7,736 bases of DNA from an uncultured Muribaculum sp. (GCA_910578785.1 CAJTSJ010000040.1:1-7736), one strand, 5' to 3'. Shown: positions 1 to 5,844, counted from the first letter of the stretch. The notes: generated by a model not told the origin, from the letters alone. Numbers and translations are program-made.

Positions 1-37
1 GTGAACCGAATTTATTTAATTTTAACCACGTCCATTT

Positions 38-691
38 TTAGTGGACAGTAGTGACATTTAAATCAAGATAATGCTTCTCTTCTCGAATCGCATCTAATAC
101 TACGACATATTCTCCCATTACCGCTTGGGATGGGGTAAGTGTAATTTCGACATTTCTCATACCCTCGGTAATGACGATTGTCTGCGGTTCATAACCAACA
201 TAACGAACCTCTAATGTGTCACCTATGCAGGCAGGTAATTTGAAGCGACCATCTAAATCAGCATAGGTTCCTGACGCCATTCGCCTATTTGATATGGTTG
301 CTCCGATTAACGGCTCTTTTGATATACTTCCGTCCGGCAACGTGTCGCCACTTAGCACAATGCCTCTGACTGTGAGTATATCAGCCATTGTCGGGATACT
401 CCCTTTCAAAAAGTCTTGACGTTCTGTTGGTGCCTGTGCTTCGGAAGTCATCGGCATAAGCATGGCGAGGGATGCCGCCGAGATACCGGCGAGGGCTACG
501 GCTTTTCCGGCAAGTGAGCGGGCGCGGAGCTGTTGCTCAAGGTAACGCACCTCTGCTTCGCATTTGGGGCACGTGCCGAGACAGTCGCCCTTGTAGCGAC
601 ATTCCGACGTGGCGAACTCTATGCCGTTAGCCTCGGCAATCTGCCGACGTATCTCTTTCAGTATCTTACAGGTCTGTTTTCCTCGTGCCAT
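38..691 (-). CDS. Cys-motif head protein with carboxypeptidase-regulatory-like (SusC-type) domain; last array member
   Basis: The protein has 217 residues and starts at ATG 691, giving the family start MARGK. Residues 1-72 are the shared array module, with Cys8 and C-x5-C-x3-C-x2-C at Cys31/37/41/44. The hydrophobic segment (about 61-80) differs from the siblings: it lacks lipobox Cys80 and instead ends in SEAQA at 83-87, which looks like a signal peptidase I site. Residues about 106-189 form a beta-sandwich of the carboxypeptidase-D regulatory type, with LIGATI, DLDGRF, GDTLEVRYVGYEPQ and VEITLTP in order. In Bacteroidota this domain is typical of SusC/TonB-dependent transporter N-termini, but no receptor barrel follows. 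The gene is separated from its upstream neighbour by 37 bp, unlike the 2-bp junctions elsewhere in the array. A one-mismatch TAnnTTTG sequence (TGTATTTG, minus strand, 714-721) could give weak separate expression. Domain call is good; biological role unknown. Confidence 0.85.
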   Translation of the reverse strand: MARGKQTCKILKEIRRQIAEANGIEFATSECRYKGDCLGTCPKCEAEVRYLEQQLRARSLAGKAVALAGISAASLAMLMPMTSEAQAPTERQDFLKGSIPTMADILTVRGIVLSGDTLPDGSISKEPLIGATISNRRMASGTYADLDGRFKLPACIGDTLEVRYVGYEPQTIVITEGMRNVEITLTPSQAVMGEYVVVLDAIREEKHYLDLNVTTVH

Positions 692-728
692 GACTCTTAT
701 CTCACATAATGTTCAAATACAGTAAAAA

Positions 729-1571
729 CTACGTTTGATGTAAAAAATCATCCAAATGTTTTCTAATGTAGTCAATTTCCAAATTGCCTATTGTCGCCGT
801 GCTAATAATGAAGTTGTCCTCGGCATCAAAACCCACGTCCGATGCTTTAACAATTCCATCTTGGCCATATTTTGCGACATATTTTTCATACTTCTTAGAT
901 GCGTTTTTAAGCACCTCAAAATAATCATCAGCACCAATGGCTTTTAATCCTGCCAAAACAGAAGGAAGGATCCCTGAGTAATTATAAAAGAAGAGTTTAT
1001 GTCCATCATACATAACTCCGTCAATATATAATTCAACGGCCAATATTAATCGTTGCGATTCGGAAAATCCGTCTAAACTTTCGACAAAAGCGGCACTATC
1101 ACAAGAAAAATTTGCTTTTTCAAACAATGGGTCTATAATATCTCGAGGATCAACATCATCCGACATGATAAATTCCTTTGTGATAGATGACATTTTCTTA
1201 TCAAACTCCATCATCTCTTTTTTATTTTTTGCCGACAAAGCCATCGCAAACAGCTCCATTAACACAAACAAAATTGTAAAAGACCAAAACGGACGGTTAA
1301 ATTTCGGGCTTAAATACTGAGATAGAAGCCACAACGAAAGCCCCGTAGCTATACCAATAGCCAGAGTTGTCGTGACAAATTTAGAGAATGACATTCTTAC
1401 GATAAATGCAATAATGTATACACATAATATAGCGTATGCAATCAGCTTATTTTCTGTATATAACAAAATGTACAGACTTGCGAAAGACACCACAATAGCG
1501 CCAACCACAGACAACAGGCTAATCAAGTCTATCCTCCTTCCAGCTAAGCGATTGTGCCATACATTTCCCAT
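729..1571 (-). CDS. Four-helix membrane protein with C-terminal DUF4375/DMP19-like domain
   Basis: I chose ATG 1571 (280 residues, MGNVWHNRL...), 11 bp after the upstream stop; an in-frame TTG at 1580 would leave 2 bp. Four hydrophobic helices are visible at about 15-38, 43-59, 65-87 and 94-113. A charged stretch (KNKKEMMEFDKK, 115-126) and a soluble domain follow. In that domain, ELYIDGVMYDGHKLFFYNYSG (180-200) and LAGLKAIGADDYFEVLKNA (206-224) resemble the NGGF.Q.FYN.SG core and following helix of DUF4375/DMP19 proteins, and FDAEDNF (248-254) fits the acidic loop near their end. DMP19 from Neisseria is described as a DNA mimic, and related domains occur near toxin-immunity genes; neither role is shown here. 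The gene lacks the Cys-motif head, is AT-rich, and interrupts the paralog array, so it may be a later insertion. The family call rests on motif recall. Confidence 0.8.
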   Translation of the reverse strand: MGNVWHNRLAGRRIDLISLLSVVGAIVVSFASLYILLYTENKLIAYAILCVYIIAFIVRMSFSKFVTTTLAIGIATGLSLWLLSQYLSPKFNRPFWSFTILFVLMELFAMALSAKNKKEMMEFDKKMSSITKEFIMSDDVDPRDIIDPLFEKANFSCDSAAFVESLDGFSESQRLILAVELYIDGVMYDGHKLFFYNYSGILPSVLAGLKAIGADDYFEVLKNASKKYEKYVAKYGQDGIVKASDVGFDAEDNFIISTATIGNLEIDYIRKHLDDFLHQT

Positions 1572-1582
1572 AACACACAATT

Positions 1583-1987
1583 TTAGTTTTCGTCCGGTAA
1601 AGCTACGTCTCCCATAAGTGGCCTGGCATCTTCAATCTCAATTTCGCCTTCTTCCACATCGCCTACCTGCTCAACCATTTCTGTAGAGTCAATAAACTCC
1701 CCAAGAAAATCATCATTGGACTCATTATTAGAAGATGTAATACAACTGCAGTTCGACATGAGAATCATGCCCGCCGATATTCCGGCGAGGGCTACGGCTT
1801 TCCCTGCGAGGGAGCGGGCGCAGAGCTGCTGCTCAAGGTAGCGCACCTCAGCCTCGCACTTGGGGCATGTGCCGAGACAGTCGCCACGGTAGCGACATTC
1901 CGACGTGGCAAACTTGATGCCGTTGGCCTCGGCTATCTGCCGACGGATTTCTTTCAATATCTTGCAGGTCTGCTTTCCTCGTGCCAT
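1583..1987 (-). CDS. Short Cys-motif head protein, putative lipoprotein with acidic tail and no C-terminal domain
   Basis: ATG 1987 gives 134 residues in register with the other array members; a TTG six bases upstream is less likely. Residues 1-80 are the shared module, with Cys8 and Cys31/37/41/44. Private differences are Lys25 for Glu and Cys56 for Arg/Ser. The hydrophobic segment ends MILMSNC, a plausible lipobox, with a second Cys two residues later. The remaining ~54 residues are low-complexity and acidic (VEEGEIEIEDARP, then LMGDVALPDEN). This tail resembles the linker EEGELP.(V/I)EDT that precedes the TonB_C domain in the neighbouring paralogs, so the gene looks like a head plus linker with the domain missing, either decayed or deliberately short. 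The frame is intact, and it is joined to the upstream gene by TGA-CT-ATG. Function unknown. Confidence 0.8.
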   Translation of the reverse strand: MARGKQTCKILKEIRRQIAEANGIKFATSECRYRGDCLGTCPKCEAEVRYLEQQLCARSLAGKAVALAGISAGMILMSNCSCITSSNNESNDDFLGEFIDSTEMVEQVGDVEEGEIEIEDARPLMGDVALPDEN

Positions 1988-1989
1988 AG

Positions 1990-3108
1990 TCAATAGCGGT
2001 TAGGGTCAAAACTTATTGGCAAATTCATATATACGTTAACTTTCTTGCCCTCATGTTGTCCTGGGGTAAACTTAGGAAATAGCTTGACAACCCTCAATAC
2101 TTCTCTGTCAAGAACTGAATCCAATCCCCTGACTATCTGCGGGTCGCATACATGACCTAAAGTGTCAACATAAAACTTTACTCTAACACTGCCCTGAAAA
2201 CACCCCGCCATTTCTGTCGGGTATTTGAGATTGTCGGCAACGAACTTCAGCATCGCCGCCTGTCCTCCCGGGAACTCCGGCATTTGCTCAACGAATTGGT
2301 ATATTCTGTTCTCGTAAGAGCTGGTTGGTAGAGCTTCATGGCTATTCAAATCATCCTCTATTCTAAATATTATAGGAATGGTAAACCAATATTCTACCGC
2401 TTTACCATTGAGTATGGCAGGATTGAATTTGGGCAATGTTCTTACTACACGGAGTGCCTCTTCATCCAATGAAGAAAAGACTGACCTTACAATCTTGGCA
2501 TTTCCGACTGAGCCATCTTCTTTAACCAAAAACCGGACTATGACACGGCCCTGAATGTGGGCGTCATAAGCATTTTGAGGGTATTGAAGATGTTGTGAAA
2601 TCCATTCCATCAGTTTTTCATCGCCACCGGGGAATGTAGGACGAACATCTATAATAGCATCATATACCTTATCGTCCTGTTCGGGGTCGATAATTTCTCC
2701 CACAACAGGATATGCAGTATCGTCAATTTCTCCCTTTTTGATGATAACAGTATCTTCAACTGGTGGCAGTTCGCCTTCTTCGATTGTGTCAGTAACTTCT
2801 ATTTGCTCAGTAGGTACCACAGGCTCGCCCTGTAAGGTTTCGCTTGATTGATTCGTAGACATGCCGCTGCAGCTCGACATTAGAATCATGCCCGCCGAGA
2901 TACCAGCGAGGGCAATGGCTTTTCCGGCGAGGGTGCGGGCGCTGAGCTGCTGCTCAAGGTAGCGCACCTCGGCCTCGCACTTGGGGCATGTGCCAAGGCA
3001 GTCGCCACGGTAGCGACACTCCGATGTGGCGAACTCTATGCCGTTGGCCTCAGCAATCTGCCGGCGTATTTCTTTCAGTATCTTACAGGTCTGTTTCCCT
3101 CGTGCCAT
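1990..3108 (-). CDS. Cys-motif head protein, putative lipoprotein with two tandem TonB C-terminal-like domains
   Basis: ATG 3108 gives 372 residues. The order is: shared module 1-80 with Cys8, Cys31/37/41/44 and lipobox-like MILMSSC ending at Cys80; a polar acidic linker about 81-147; TonB_C-like domain 1 at about 148-250 (PTFPGGDEKLMEWISQHLQYP, GRVIVRFLVKEDGSV, LPKFNPAILNGKAVEYWFTIPI); and TonB_C-like domain 2 at about 269-368 (PEFPGGQAAMLKFVADNLKYP, VRVKFYVDTLGHV, FPKFTPGQHEGKKVNVYMNLPI). TonB_C domains normally contact TonB-box peptides of outer-membrane receptors. A classical energy transducer has a short N-terminus, one anchor helix and a Pro-rich spanning region. Here the helix is preceded by about 60 residues, carries a lipobox and lacks the Pro-rich spacer, so 'energy transducer TonB' is probably a misleading label. 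Joined by TGA-CT-ATG to the genes on both sides. Confidence 0.88.
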   Translation of the reverse strand: MARGKQTCKILKEIRRQIAEANGIEFATSECRYRGDCLGTCPKCEAEVRYLEQQLSARTLAGKAIALAGISAGMILMSSCSGMSTNQSSETLQGEPVVPTEQIEVTDTIEEGELPPVEDTVIIKKGEIDDTAYPVVGEIIDPEQDDKVYDAIIDVRPTFPGGDEKLMEWISQHLQYPQNAYDAHIQGRVIVRFLVKEDGSVGNAKIVRSVFSSLDEEALRVVRTLPKFNPAILNGKAVEYWFTIPIIFRIEDDLNSHEALPTSSYENRIYQFVEQMPEFPGGQAAMLKFVADNLKYPTEMAGCFQGSVRVKFYVDTLGHVCDPQIVRGLDSVLDREVLRVVKLFPKFTPGQHEGKKVNVYMNLPISFDPNRY

Positions 3109-4497
3109 AGTCAATCACAATAATCTACATAGTCCGATAATTTGAGACTTATAGGTAGAATGAAATACGATTCAATAGGTTCGCTATTCTTATGCGCAGG
3201 GACAAAGTCAGGAAGTAATCCAATAACTCGTTGTACTTCATTTATTGCACTTTCAGAGAATTCGTCCGAGATAGAGCATCGAATAATCTCTACATCGCTT
3301 ATTTTGCCATTCTTGTCTATGTTCAATCGCGCAATAACTTTACCGACAATACAAGCTTCATTCCATTCTTCGAGATATTTCAAGTTAGAGGCTAAAAATC
3401 GCATTAGAGCATCAATTCCTCTGGGAAATGCAGGTCTTTCATCTATGAATGAAGTAGATCCTTCTGTAACACCTCCGGCAACCGGCACCATAGACTCGTC
3501 AATATCCCCTTTTTTAATGACAACCGTATCTTCAATCGCGGGCAATTCACCTTCCTCCACAGTATCTTCCACCTCTTCAATCATTTCGGGAGATTCAATG
3601 AACATGCCAAGCATATCATCGTTTGATTGATTTTTGGATGACGTACCAATGCAACTCGACATTAGAATCATGCCCGCCGAGATGCCGGCGAGGGCGATGG
3701 CTTTTCCGGCGAGGGTGCGGGCGCTGAGCTGCTGCTCAAGGTAGCGCACCTCGGCCTCGCACTTGGGGCATGTGCCAAGGCAGTCGCCACGGTAGCGACA
3801 CTCCGATGTGGCGAACTCTATGCCGTTGGCCTCAGCAATCTGCCGGCGTATTTCTTTCAGTATCTTACAGGTCTGTTTCCCTCGTGCCATAGTCAATCAC
3901 AATAATCTACATAGTCCGATAATTTGAGACTTATAGGTAGAATGAAATACGATTCAATAGGTTCGCTATTCTTATGCGCAGGGACAAAGTCAGGAAGTAA
4001 TCCAATAACTCGTTGTACTTCATTTATTGCACTTTCAGAGAATTCGTCCGAGATAGAGCATCGAATAATCTCTACATCGCTTATTTTGCCATTCTTGTCT
4101 ATGTTCAATCGCGCAATAACTTTACCGACAATACAAGCTTCATTCCATTCTTCGAGATATTTCAAGTTAGAGGCTAAAAATCGCATTAGAGCATCAATTC
4201 CTCTGGGAAATGCAGGTCTTTCATCTATGAATGAAGTAGATCCTTCTGTAACACCTCCGGCAACCGGCACCATAGACTCGTCAATATCCCCTTTTTTAAT
4301 GACAACCGTATCTTCAATCGCGGGCAATTCACCTTCCTCCACAGTATCTTCCACCTCTTCAATCATTTCGGGAGATTCAATGAACATGCCAAGCATATCA
4401 TCGTTTGATTGATTTTTGGATGACGTACCAATGCAACTCGACATTAGAATCATGCCCGCCGAGATGCCGGCGAGGGCGATGGCTTTTCCGGCGAGGG
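2915..4497. repeat. Perfect tandem direct repeat, 801 bp at a 782-bp period
   Basis: Copy A (2915-3715) and copy B (3697-4497) show no mismatch when read side by side. They overlap by 19 bp because the period is 782 bp (a 780-bp gene plus the 2-bp junction). The first differences beyond the ends are A/G at 2914/3696 and T/A at 3716/4498. The repeat created the hybrid gene 3111-3890. Long-read data would exclude an assembly artefact. Confidence 0.92.
3111..3890 (-). CDS. Cys-motif head protein, putative lipoprotein with one TonB C-terminal-like domain; hybrid duplicate copy
   Basis: ATG 3890 gives 259 residues. Residues 1-80 are the head module with Cys8, Cys31/37/41/44 and lipobox-like Cys80. 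The acidic linker (VEEGELPAIEDTVVIKKG) is followed by a single TonB_C-like domain at about 147-250 (RPAFPRGIDALMRFLASNLKY, KVIARLNIDKNGKIS, LLPDFVPAHKNSEPIESYFILPI). FPGG is FPRG here and the usual NLKYP proline is replaced, so the domain is somewhat divergent. From the head-linker boundary to the stop, the DNA is identical to the gene immediately upstream in the operon (3893-4672). Its first ~57 codons (Arg34, Ser56, Thr59) instead match the downstream gene 1990-3108 base for base. It is therefore a chimera from unequal crossing-over. Absence of any mutation between the copies points to a recent event. Function otherwise as for its twin. Confidence 0.86.
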   Translation of the reverse strand: MARGKQTCKILKEIRRQIAEANGIEFATSECRYRGDCLGTCPKCEAEVRYLEQQLSARTLAGKAIALAGISAGMILMSSCIGTSSKNQSNDDMLGMFIESPEMIEEVEDTVEEGELPAIEDTVVIKKGDIDESMVPVAGGVTEGSTSFIDERPAFPRGIDALMRFLASNLKYLEEWNEACIVGKVIARLNIDKNGKISDVEIIRCSISDEFSESAINEVQRVIGLLPDFVPAHKNSEPIESYFILPISLKLSDYVDYCD

Positions 4498-4672
4498 AAC
4501 GGGCGCGGAGCTGCTGCTCAAGGTAGCGCACCTCGGCCTCGCATTTGGGGCATGTGCCGAGACAGTCGCCTTTGTAGCGACATTCCGATGTGGCGAACTC
4601 TATGCCGTTGGCCTCAGCAATCTGCCGACGTATTTCTTTCAGTATCTTACAGATCTGTTTTCCTCGTGCCAT
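3893..4672 (-). CDS. Cys-motif head protein, putative lipoprotein with one TonB C-terminal-like domain; first array member
   Basis: ATG 4672 gives 259 residues, starting 2 bp after the radical SAM stop. The head module carries Cys8, Cys31/37/41/44, a charged helix (EAEVRYLEQQLRAR, 45-58), a hydrophobic stretch about 61-79 and lipobox-like Cys80. Ile7 replaces the Thr7 of the siblings. An acidic linker leads to one TonB_C-like domain (about 147-250), whose tail is identical to that of the next gene. If signal peptidase II cleaves before Cys80, the whole Cys-rich head would be released from the lipoprotein. If not, the head stays in the cytoplasm and the TonB_C-like domain is tethered in the periplasm. 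Its place directly after the radical SAM gene makes it the closest candidate partner of that enzyme. This is inference from gene order only. Confidence 0.87.
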   Translation of the reverse strand: MARGKQICKILKEIRRQIAEANGIEFATSECRYKGDCLGTCPKCEAEVRYLEQQLRARSLAGKAIALAGISAGMILMSSCIGTSSKNQSNDDMLGMFIESPEMIEEVEDTVEEGELPAIEDTVVIKKGDIDESMVPVAGGVTEGSTSFIDERPAFPRGIDALMRFLASNLKYLEEWNEACIVGKVIARLNIDKNGKISDVEIIRCSISDEFSESAINEVQRVIGLLPDFVPAHKNSEPIESYFILPISLKLSDYVDYCD

Positions 4673-4677
4673 AGTCA
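4670..4677 (-). promoter_or_regulatory. Conserved TGACTATG stop-start coupling junction (one of four)
   Basis: The radical SAM stop TGA, two bases CT, and the ATG of the next gene form the string TGACTATG. Exactly the same string occurs at 3888-3895, 3106-3113 and 1985-1992 between successive array genes, each time followed by GCACGAGG. A 2-bp gap favours ribosome re-initiation, so the products are probably made in linked amounts. No Shine-Dalgarno-like sequence is obvious. Confidence 0.7.
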
Positions 4678-5298
4678 GTGTTTGCGGATTTGGTAGGTGA
4701 ATAAATCGAATCGGGTGAAGCCGAGGGCTTCGAGAACCTTGCGGCTTTTCTCTCGGTCGGTATCGGTATTATAGTCGGGTATCAACGGTATGCGGACAAT
4801 GCAGTCATGTTGTCGCCCGGCCTCGGCTATCAGGCGGAGATTGTCGAGAACAAGGTCGTTTGACTGTCCCGTGTAGCTGCGGTAAATGTCGGGGTTCATA
4901 TCCTTGATGTCGATAATCAGGGTATTGACCACCGGGAGCAAAGCCTCGATGTTGGCCGACGGCACGCAGAGCGATGTCTCCAAGTTGAGCCGCCACCCCT
5001 GGCCGCACAGTTCGCGGAAATCACGGATAAACTGCGGACGCAGACACGGCTCGCCGCCACCGAAGGTCACACCGCCGTTTGTTGCTATGAAGTACAGCTC
5101 ATCGATGCGCGTCTCGGCATACAACTCTTTCGGAGAATACTCGCGGAAACGCCCGCCATCGCCCAGTGACTGCGGATTCAGACAATAGCGACATCGTAAT
5201 GGACAATCATGGAAAGCGACGAGCGTGGTCACCCCGTCGCCGTCGGTTGAAAGACGGTGACGCGATATCCCGATTATTTTTGCACTTTCGTTTACCAT
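4675..5298 (-). CDS. Single-cluster radical SAM protein, activating-enzyme (PflA/NrdG/YjjW-like) type
   Basis: ATG 5298 gives 207 residues; an upstream TTG at 5304 is less likely. CPLRCRYC (32-39) is the CxxxCxxC that binds the SAM-cleaving [4Fe-4S] cluster. FGGGEP (79-84) is the GGE motif for the SAM amino group. LIIDIKDMNPDIYRSYTG (127-144) and IVRIPLIPDYN (167-177) match the later strands of pyruvate-formate-lyase-activase-like enzymes. There is no extra ferredoxin-like Cys insert between the first cluster and the GGE motif, and the chain is short compared with ~246 for PflA. No glycyl-radical enzyme or anaerobic ribonucleotide reductase lies in the window; instead the gene is coupled by TGA-CT-ATG to five Cys-motif head proteins. 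The substrate is unknown. Either the array proteins are its targets or partners, or it acts on a glycyl-radical enzyme encoded elsewhere. Confidence 0.9.
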   Translation of the reverse strand: MVNESAKIIGISRHRLSTDGDGVTTLVAFHDCPLRCRYCLNPQSLGDGGRFREYSPKELYAETRIDELYFIATNGGVTFGGGEPCLRPQFIRDFRELCGQGWRLNLETSLCVPSANIEALLPVVNTLIIDIKDMNPDIYRSYTGQSNDLVLDNLRLIAEAGRQHDCIVRIPLIPDYNTDTDREKSRKVLEALGFTRFDLFTYQIRKH

Positions 5299-5324
5299 GA
5301 GCAATCATTTAAGATTCTTTCCCA

Positions 5325-5358
5325 CAAATATATGACTTTTTCTTAGCAATCGGCCAAA
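5325..5358 (-). promoter_or_regulatory. Predicted promoter of the radical SAM/array operon
   Basis: On the minus strand, TATATTTG (5332 to 5325) is a full match to the Bacteroidota -7 consensus TAnnTTTG. A TTTG (5358 to 5355) lies 22 bp further upstream as a -33 candidate. Transcription would start near 5318 and leave a leader of about 20 bases before ATG 5298. The leader shows no strong ribosome-binding sequence, as is usual in this phylum. Confidence 0.6.
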
Positions 5359-5381
5359 TTCAGACAAAAATTTTAAGTCGG

Positions 5382-5426
5382 CAACTAAATTATTCGTCGA
5401 ACGGCTTGCACAACTAAATTATTAGT
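5382..5426. promoter_or_regulatory. Predicted BlaI-type operator: repeated CAACTAAATTATT, two sites
   Basis: CAACTAAATTATT occurs at 5382-5394 and again at 5411-5423, 29 bp apart. The second copy completes a dyad, ACTAA-atta-TTAGT (5413-5426). The first is imperfect, ACTAA-atta-TTCGT (5384-5397). The better site lies inside the repressor promoter. The weaker one lies about 25 bp upstream of the divergent promoter's -33 element. Dyads of the ACTA...TAGT kind suit a dimeric winged-helix repressor of the BlaI family, but assignment to this repressor is inferred from position. Confidence 0.5.
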
Positions 5427-5436
5427 CTTACATTTG
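5405..5436 (+). promoter_or_regulatory. Predicted promoter of the repressor/M56 peptidase operon
   Basis: TACATTTG (5429-5436) matches the Bacteroidota -7 consensus TAnnTTTG exactly. CTTG (5405-5408), 20 bp upstream, is a three-of-four match to the -33 TTTG. The start would fall near 5443, giving a short leader of about 18 bases before ATG 5461. The dyad at 5413-5426 sits between the two elements, so a bound repressor would exclude RNA polymerase. Confidence 0.62.
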
Positions 5437-5460
5437 CGACACAAAACTAAAAACATCGTT

Positions 5461-5841
5461 ATGAAAAGAGGAAGAACCCGCGCGGAGATAACCGACAAGG
5501 AAGAAGAAATACTTCAGTTATTCTGGCAACACGGCCCACTATGCGTGAGGGAGTTGGTTGAACTTTATCCGGAACCGAAACCGCACTTCAACACAATCTC
5601 CACATTTGTCCGTGGATTGGAAAAGAAAGGACTGGTAGCACACAACGACACCCAGTCGGCCTACCAGTATTATGCAGTTGCAAAGATGGAGGATTTCCGA
5701 CGAAAGACTTTCGGAAACTTCATAAAGAATTACTTTAACAACAGCTATCTTGGAGCGGTGTCGTCGCTCATTGAAGACGAAAAGATATCGCCCGAAGAAT
5801 TGAAGGAATTAATTGAAATGGTCCAGAAAAAAAATTCCTAA
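5461..5841 (+). CDS. BlaI/MecI/CopY-family winged-helix transcriptional repressor
   Basis: ATG 5461 gives 126 residues, the usual size for the family; an in-frame TTG at 5434 overlaps the promoter and is rejected. ITDKEEEILQLFWQHGPLCVRELVE (10-34) is the classic BlaI opening. PHFNTISTFVRGLEKKGLV (41-59) is the recognition helix and start of the wing, and the wing continues in QSAYQYYAV (65-73). The C-terminal part (about 75-125) is helical and should mediate dimerisation. These repressors bind promoter dyads and are inactivated by proteolysis, directly or indirectly caused by a membrane M56 peptidase, which is encoded 3 bp downstream. Self-repression is likely because a dyad lies within its own promoter. 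Whether the signal is a beta-lactam or another envelope stress cannot be told; no beta-lactamase gene is in view. Confidence 0.93.
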   Translation: MKRGRTRAEITDKEEEILQLFWQHGPLCVRELVELYPEPKPHFNTISTFVRGLEKKGLVAHNDTQSAYQYYAVAKMEDFRRKTFGNFIKNYFNNSYLGAVSSLIEDEKISPEELKELIEMVQKKNS

Positions 5842-5844
5842 GAC

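Larger units (their letters stand above)
452..4672 (-). repeat. Five dispersed copies of a ~240-bp head module encoding the Cys-motif N-terminus
   Basis: Copies lie at 452-691 (closely similar only over about 476-691), 1748-1987, 2869-3108, 3651-3890 and 4433-4672, all on the minus strand. They encode nearly the same residues 1-80 and remain very similar at DNA level, while the sequences between them differ. Variation is mosaic: Lys34 in the first and last positions of the array, Arg34 in the three between; Arg, Ser or Cys at 56; Ile or Val at 65. This suggests exchange between copies. The module is GC-rich (40 of 60 bases at 3721-3780) against 18 of 60 in a tail (3121-3180). Confidence 0.88.

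Noticed and set aside
30..46. Hairpin GTCCA/TGGAC at the stop of the last array gene as a terminator
   Set aside because: Only 5 bp of stem, overlapping the stop codon, with no T-run directly after it on the minus strand.
714..721. TGTATTTG as a separate promoter for the last array gene
   Set aside because: One mismatch to TAnnTTTG and no TTTG at the proper -33 distance; mentioned only as a weak possibility.
3142..4412. Two identical 162-codon plus-strand frames (3142-3630 and 3924-4412)
   Set aside because: They lie antisense to the duplicated TonB_C genes, and their identity simply reflects the duplication. No family match, and the minus frames carry clear domains.
4405..5188. Plus-strand frames opposite the array head and radical SAM gene (4405-4674, 4886-5188) and a minus shadow at 4805-5008
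   Set aside because: Overlap a gene with unmistakable CxxxCxxC and GGE motifs or the conserved head; no independent support.
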